Source: Anaerolinea sp. (GTDB lineage: Bacteria > Chloroflexota > Anaerolineae > Anaerolineales > Anaerolineaceae). From it: 10,000 nt of DNA. The stretch lies in contig JAIWNK010000031.1 in the NCBI GenBank assembly GCA_020216845.1, forward strand, positions 1-10,000. The letters are read 5' to 3'. Below the pieces are notes generated by a model that did no database searches, was not told the DNA's origin, and worked only from the letters and a program-made list of their open reading frames with translations. Below are positions 6,461-10,000 of the stretch, in pieces; position 1 is the stretch's first letter, and each line of letters starts with the position of its first letter. The translations under genes were made by a program, and so were the position numbers.

Positions 6461-7888
6461 TCAACGGCCTTTCAAGCCAATCACGGAACCAACAGTCCGC
6501 AGCAAAATAGACAGATCCAGCCACAGACTACGATGCTTAATATAATACAAGTCATATTCAAGTTTTACTGCATTCTGTTCGGCGTTTGAAGCATACCCAT
6601 AATTGACCTGCGCCCATCCCGTCAGCCCGGGACGCACAAACAGACGGGCGCGATAGAATGGAATTTTTTCCTGCAACATCTGCACCAATTCGGGGCGCTC
6701 AGAGCGCGGCCCAACCAGGCTCATCTCCCCACGCAGCACATTGATAAATTGCGGCAACTCATCCAAATGGCTTTTGCGTAAAAAACGCCCAACATGCGTC
6801 ACCCGGTCATCGTGCTCCGATGCCGGTCGGGCAACACCATCTTTCTCTGCATCCTGACGCATACTCCGAAATTTAAGGATTTGATACGGCCTTCCATTTT
6901 TCCCCAAGCGTTCTTGTCCATAAAAAATTGGCCAGCCCGAATCAATCAACGTCAATATGCCGATGAATGGCGTGACTACGACCAAAATACACAATCCAAT
7001 CAAGCTTCCCACAACATCCAACATGCGACTTGAAAATTCAGCCAGGCCCCCCATATTGGTCTGATCCACAAACGAGCGCAGCACCCAATCCGATTCAAGC
7101 AAGAAAATCGGCACTCGACCCAACAACTCTTCATACACCGTTGGCATGGTCGTTACCTGAATTCCTGATTCCGCAGCCTCCAACAACGTTGCAAACATCT
7201 TCGGATTCATCTCGCCCGAAATGGCAAATACCAAATCTGTAACATGGTGTTCTTTGATAATCCCCATCAAATCGGCTGCACCGCCCAGAATTGGAAATCC
7301 TTCCACAGATTGGCCTTGCTTATCCGGGCTATCGTCTATCAAACCGACCAGGTAAAACGGCGGCGGCCAAAGCCCTTTAAAAATCTCCACCAATCTTGTG
7401 CCGCTCCGTCCAGCGCCAATGATTAATACCCGCCGCATAAACGAAGGCGATGTGAATACAGCAATGTAAATCAATCTCCATAACAACGTAAACAAATAAC
7501 TAGCGATAACAAAAATCGCCACGCCCAGTCTCGGCAACGAATCGGGGGAAGACGTAAAATACACCGCAAGATAAATCATCAGACTCACCAACGCAATCAC
7601 CGTCAGATCGCGGACGGTTTGCTTGCGATTGGCTGCTCGCGTCACATCATAGAGCTCCATCATCATCAGCAACCAGGCCACCGGCAGCAAGTAAAACCAA
7701 AACGGCACACGCTCGGTCAAGAAATTCAACGAAAATCGCAAATATTCTTTATTAGAAGAAGCCCATAAAAACAACGCCAAGGTCAATCCCAGCGAAACCG
7801 CCAACACGTCTCCCAAGAACAGGATCACCTTGCGCTCGCGCGGCTTAAGCCGCCATAACGGTTTCTGAAAAGATGAGTAAGCAGCCAT
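6461..7888 (-). CDS. Polyprenyl-phosphate sugar-1-phosphate transferase (WbaP/ExoY family)
   Basis: A 475-residue polytopic initiating transferase that moves a sugar 1-phosphate from an NDP-sugar to undecaprenyl phosphate, starting a repeat unit on the inner face of the membrane. N-terminal membrane segments lie at about 20-42, 62-80, 95-111 and 121-144. A Rossmann-like domain follows (VLIIGAGRSG 154-163; GLIDDSPDK 182-190). A further hydrophobic, probably re-entrant, helix (290-314) leads into the catalytic domain. That domain holds QERLGKNGRPYQILKFRSM (325-343), the Asp-Glu catalytic pair D376-E377 in KSHLDELPQF, GEMSLVGPRSERPE (387-400) and RPGLTGWAQVNY (419-430). The length and order match the large WbaP-type transferases. 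ATG 7888 has GGAG four bases upstream, and the stop is next to the dehydratase start. Glucose, galactose or a deacylated/keto amino sugar are all possible; the neighbouring dehydratase favours a modified sugar. Confidence 0.95.
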   Translation of the reverse strand: MAAYSSFQKPLWRLKPRERKVILFLGDVLAVSLGLTLALFLWASSNKEYLRFSLNFLTERVPFWFYLLPVAWLLMMMELYDVTRAANRKQTVRDLTVIALVSLMIYLAVYFTSSPDSLPRLGVAIFVIASYLFTLLWRLIYIAVFTSPSFMRRVLIIGAGRSGTRLVEIFKGLWPPPFYLVGLIDDSPDKQGQSVEGFPILGGAADLMGIIKEHHVTDLVFAISGEMNPKMFATLLEAAESGIQVTTMPTVYEELLGRVPIFLLESDWVLRSFVDQTNMGGLAEFSSRMLDVVGSLIGLCILVVVTPFIGILTLIDSGWPIFYGQERLGKNGRPYQILKFRSMRQDAEKDGVARPASEHDDRVTHVGRFLRKSHLDELPQFINVLRGEMSLVGPRSERPELVQMLQEKIPFYRARLFVRPGLTGWAQVNYGYASNAEQNAVKLEYDLYYIKHRSLWLDLSILLRTVGSVIGLKGR

Positions 7889-7908
7889 AGGTCTCCAGAA
7901 ATCTCAAT

Positions 7909-8925
7909 TCAAGACTTTTTAATCACTGAACGAAGCGCACTCCACAAAAAGCCGCTTCCCCAAGAAAAATGCATCGTTGCAATTGCCAGGGCAACGCCCA
8001 GCATCAGACGCAAATCCTTCTTTCGCAGCGCAACCGGCAAACTACCCGCCAGCAAAATTAAGCTATACAGAGCCAGGCCTGCTGCCAAAGCCATGCGCGC
8101 CAGCGGCAAAAACAAAGCCAACACCGCCAATCCAATCACCCCCAATACAAACAGCGGCGGCAAAGCCTGCCTCCAGCGCAATGTTTTGGGATAGCGCCGC
8201 AACATCTGCCACTTCCAAAATCCATAGCGCAAATACTGCCGCGCCAACGCTGATAAGCTGCTGCGCGCAAAGTAGATCGAGCGGATTGTCGGGTCTAAAT
8301 AGATCCGCCCACCCTGCTGCCGAATGCGGGCGTTCAACTCATAATCCTCATTCGAGAGCAACGTCTCATCAAAGCCGCCCAGGCGGTCAAACAACGTACG
8401 TTGATATGCACCAAACGGCACCGTATCTACCTCGCCCGCCGGACTATTCAACCGATAGCGCGCATCCCCAACCCCTAACGGATGAGCAGCTGCCGCCGCA
8501 ATCGAGCGCGCCAGCCAACCTTGCCCCCCTGACTCAATTTGCCAAACCCCGCCCACATTTTCCCCTTTGCCTGCCTGCAAATCAGCTACACAGCGCGCCA
8601 CATAGTCGCGAGCAGGCACCGCGTGCGCATCCATGCGCACAATCACCTCTCCACGCGCAGCCCGAAGAGCTGCATTCAGCCCCGCCGGAATGTGACGAGC
8701 AGGATTTTCAACCACGCGTACCATCAACTGCGGATGCGCTTGCTGAAAATCAGCGATCGCCTGTCGTGTGCCATCTGTTGAAAGTCCATCTGCCACAACC
8801 ACTTCCATTTTCTCCAATGGATACGTCTGCATACACAAAGCATCAAGCAACAGCCCAATTGTCTTTTCTTCATTGAAGCAAGGCACAATCACCGAGACAA
8901 ACGTCATTCCGTTCATCCTATCCAT
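7909..8925 (-). CDS. Family 2 glycosyltransferase, ExoA-like, membrane-anchored
   Basis: A 338-residue inverting glycosyltransferase of the GT-A fold. Its N-terminal domain reads VSVIVPCFNEE (10-20), VVADGLSTDGT (43-53) and a metal/nucleotide site RMDAHAVP (97-104). The acceptor-side region has FGAYQRTLFDRLGGFDETL (171-189) and NEDYEL (192-197), with the probable catalytic acidic pair E193-D194. The NPARHIPAGLNAALRAARGE stretch and DAHAV resemble the succinoglycan ExoA group, which adds a sugar to a lipid-linked saccharide. Three membrane segments close the protein (about 256-276, 279-298, 307-325), so it faces the cytoplasm from the membrane. The ATG at 8925 is the first start after the kinase stop, 15 bases away; ATGs at 8916 and 8907 are also possible, and no ribosome site clearly decides. 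It sits 20 bases before the sugar transferase and probably adds the second sugar. Donor and linkage are not readable. Confidence 0.92.
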   Translation of the reverse strand: MDRMNGMTFVSVIVPCFNEEKTIGLLLDALCMQTYPLEKMEVVVADGLSTDGTRQAIADFQQAHPQLMVRVVENPARHIPAGLNAALRAARGEVIVRMDAHAVPARDYVARCVADLQAGKGENVGGVWQIESGGQGWLARSIAAAAAHPLGVGDARYRLNSPAGEVDTVPFGAYQRTLFDRLGGFDETLLSNEDYELNARIRQQGGRIYLDPTIRSIYFARSSLSALARQYLRYGFWKWQMLRRYPKTLRWRQALPPLFVLGVIGLAVLALFLPLARMALAAGLALYSLILLAGSLPVALRKKDLRLMLGVALAIATMHFSWGSGFLWSALRSVIKKS

Positions 8926-8940
8926 ATCAAGCTCATCATC

Positions 8941-10000
8941 CTACTTCCGTGGAAAAGGTAATTTTACAACGAATGTGCTACCCTGACCAGGGCTACTGCG
9001 CACCAACAAATCCCCACCATGGGCACGGCAAATCTGCCGCGCAATTGGCAGCCCCAACCCGACCCCACCGCGCCCGCTTCGTCGAGAGCGGTCCACCTGA
9101 TAAAACCGTTCAAAGATGCGGTCTTGCTCCTCCGCTGCAATGCCCACTCCACTATCACGCACCAGCATCATCAACCAACCAGGCTCGACCTGTGCGCTCA
9201 GCCATACAGTGCCACCAACTGACGTATAACGCAACGCATTATCCACCAGGTTAGAAAGCACCTGCATCAAACGATCACCATCCCCAACCAAGGCCAACCC
9301 TGCCGCTGCCTGCACCACCAATTGCACCTGAGCCTGTTGCGCCTGCACAGCAAATTTTTGCCGCACCTGCTCTAACAAAGCCAAAACATCCAGCGTTTCG
9401 CAGCGCAAATCAGCCACACCACTTTCCAAACGAGCCAGGGTCAACAAATCCAACACCAGACGATTCATTCGCCCCGCTTCTTGATACAGCACCTGTGCCG
9501 CCTCTTGCACTTGTTGCGGCGTCTGCACTGTCCCATCCAGAATTGCTTGGGCAAACCCTTGAATGGAGGTCAATGGCGTCTTCAATTCATGCGTCACGTT
9601 GGCCAAAAAATCACGTTGCGCCTGCTGCCCGGCTTGCACCTTATCACTCATCTCATTAAACGCCTGCGCCAGTTCTTGCACCTCGCGCGGGCCATTCACC
9701 GCCAGATGCGGATATTCCCCACTTGCCACACGCCGCGTTCCATCCTCCAGTTGTTGCAATGGCTTTGCTACCCAATTGCCAATAACAAGGCTCAACCCTA
9801 ATGCCAATGCCAACGCCACCACACCAGCCACAATCAGCGGAGCGATCATCTCGTTTTGAATCAGCGTCCACAGCACAAATGCCGGGCGCGGCATCAATAT
9901 CAGCAAAAAACTACCATCATCCAACATCCGTAAACTATACAACCAGCTTCTTTGTTGCCGATCACGCACCATGCCCACTGCTGGAGGCGCTTCCGCGGTT
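8941..10000 (-). CDS. Sensor histidine kinase, HAMP type (5'-truncated)
   Basis: The frame is open through the right edge, so the N-terminus (first membrane segment and most of the sensor) is missing; the GTG at 9978 is only an arbitrary start. Counting from it, a short extracytoplasmic end is followed by a membrane helix (about 44-66) and HAMP (about 67-119). The dimerisation and phosphoacceptor helix has H130 in DFLANVTHELKTPL, and a second helix ends in DLLTLARLESG (177-187). The ATPase domain has the N box NLVDNALRYT (243-252, Mg-binding N247), G1 DSGVGI (275-280), F box IFERFYQVD (288-296) and G2 GGVGLGLPIARQI (304-316). This is the PhoR/BaeS-like HPK1 class. All catalytic residues are present. 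A response regulator would be expected upstream beyond position 10000. The stop lies 15 bases before the glycosyltransferase, so signal and glycan genes probably share a transcript. Confidence 0.95.
   Translation of the reverse strand, partial: TAEAPPAVGMVRDRQQRSWLYSLRMLDDGSFLLILMPRPAFVLWTLIQNEMIAPLIVAGVVALALALGLSLVIGNWVAKPLQQLEDGTRRVASGEYPHLAVNGPREVQELAQAFNEMSDKVQAGQQAQRDFLANVTHELKTPLTSIQGFAQAILDGTVQTPQQVQEAAQVLYQEAGRMNRLVLDLLTLARLESGVADLRCETLDVLALLEQVRQKFAVQAQQAQVQLVVQAAAGLALVGDGDRLMQVLSNLVDNALRYTSVGGTVWLSAQVEPGWLMMLVRDSGVGIAAEEQDRIFERFYQVDRSRRSGRGGVGLGLPIARQICRAHGGDLLVRSSPGQGSTFVVKLPFPRK

Larger units (their letters stand above)
1029..10000 (-). other. Probable single operon: envelope glycan and amino acid modification
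   Basis: Eight same-strand genes with junctions of 15, 20, 3, -4, 5, -4 and -4 bases, three of them ATGA/GTGA overlaps. No intergenic region could hold a promoter or terminator. The promoter must be upstream of position 10000, and the terminator, if any, inside the convergent propeller gene. Confidence 0.7.

Noticed and set aside
7977..8876. 299-residue open frame on the + strand
   Set aside because: It is antisense to the ExoA-like glycosyltransferase, which has clear family motifs. The product is low-complexity Pro/Ala/Ser/His/Gln with no motif.

Overview
The window looks like a chromosomal stretch from an environmental bacterium, most plausibly a Chloroflexota member of the Anaerolineae/Ardenticatenia type. 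This rests on three things: a long Pro/Thr stalk joined to a TolB-like propeller, paired FemAB-family proteins, and ExoA-like and sugar-transferase genes in one cluster. That placement is inference; no marker gene is present. Coding density is almost total, with no gap over 20 bases between genes and no RNA gene, insertion sequence, CRISPR array or attachment site seen.

Layout. Positions 1-1027 on the + strand hold the 3' part of a secreted or surface protein: a Pro/Thr-rich stalk followed by a six-bladed TolB/PD40-like propeller. It ends tail-to-tail, one base away, with a long minus-strand gene series that fills 1029-10000. In order of transcription the series is: sensor histidine kinase (5' end outside the window), ExoA-like family 2 glycosyltransferase, polyprenyl-phosphate sugar-1-phosphate transferase (WbaP/ExoY type), membrane-bound CapD/WbpM/PglF-type NDP-sugar 4,6-dehydratase, FemAB-family transferase 2, zinc-ribbon Nudix hydrolase, FemAB-family transferase 1, and a PLP-dependent D-cysteine desulfhydrase/ACC deaminase-family enzyme. 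Junctions are 15, 20, 3, -4, 5, -4 and -4 bases, so a single operon with translational coupling is likely. Its promoter lies beyond position 10000.

How the genes may work together. The dehydratase would make a 4-keto-6-deoxy (probably N-acetylated) nucleotide sugar. The sugar transferase would place the first sugar phosphate on undecaprenyl phosphate, and the ExoA-like enzyme would extend the glycan. The two FemAB-like enzymes would add amino acids from aminoacyl-tRNA to lipid II or another lipid-linked envelope precursor. The kinase at the head suggests the set answers an envelope or external signal. Flippase, polymerase, aminotransferase and response regulator are not in the window.

Most notable signals. 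A run of ten G on the coding strand lies inside FemAB gene 1, within a roughly 20-residue insertion missing from its paralogue. A one-base slip either way would stop translation before the second half of the enzyme, so this gene is a candidate phase-variable switch. The whole + strand is also C/A-rich even across the oppositely oriented first gene, which suggests that replication strand rather than coding strand sets base composition here.
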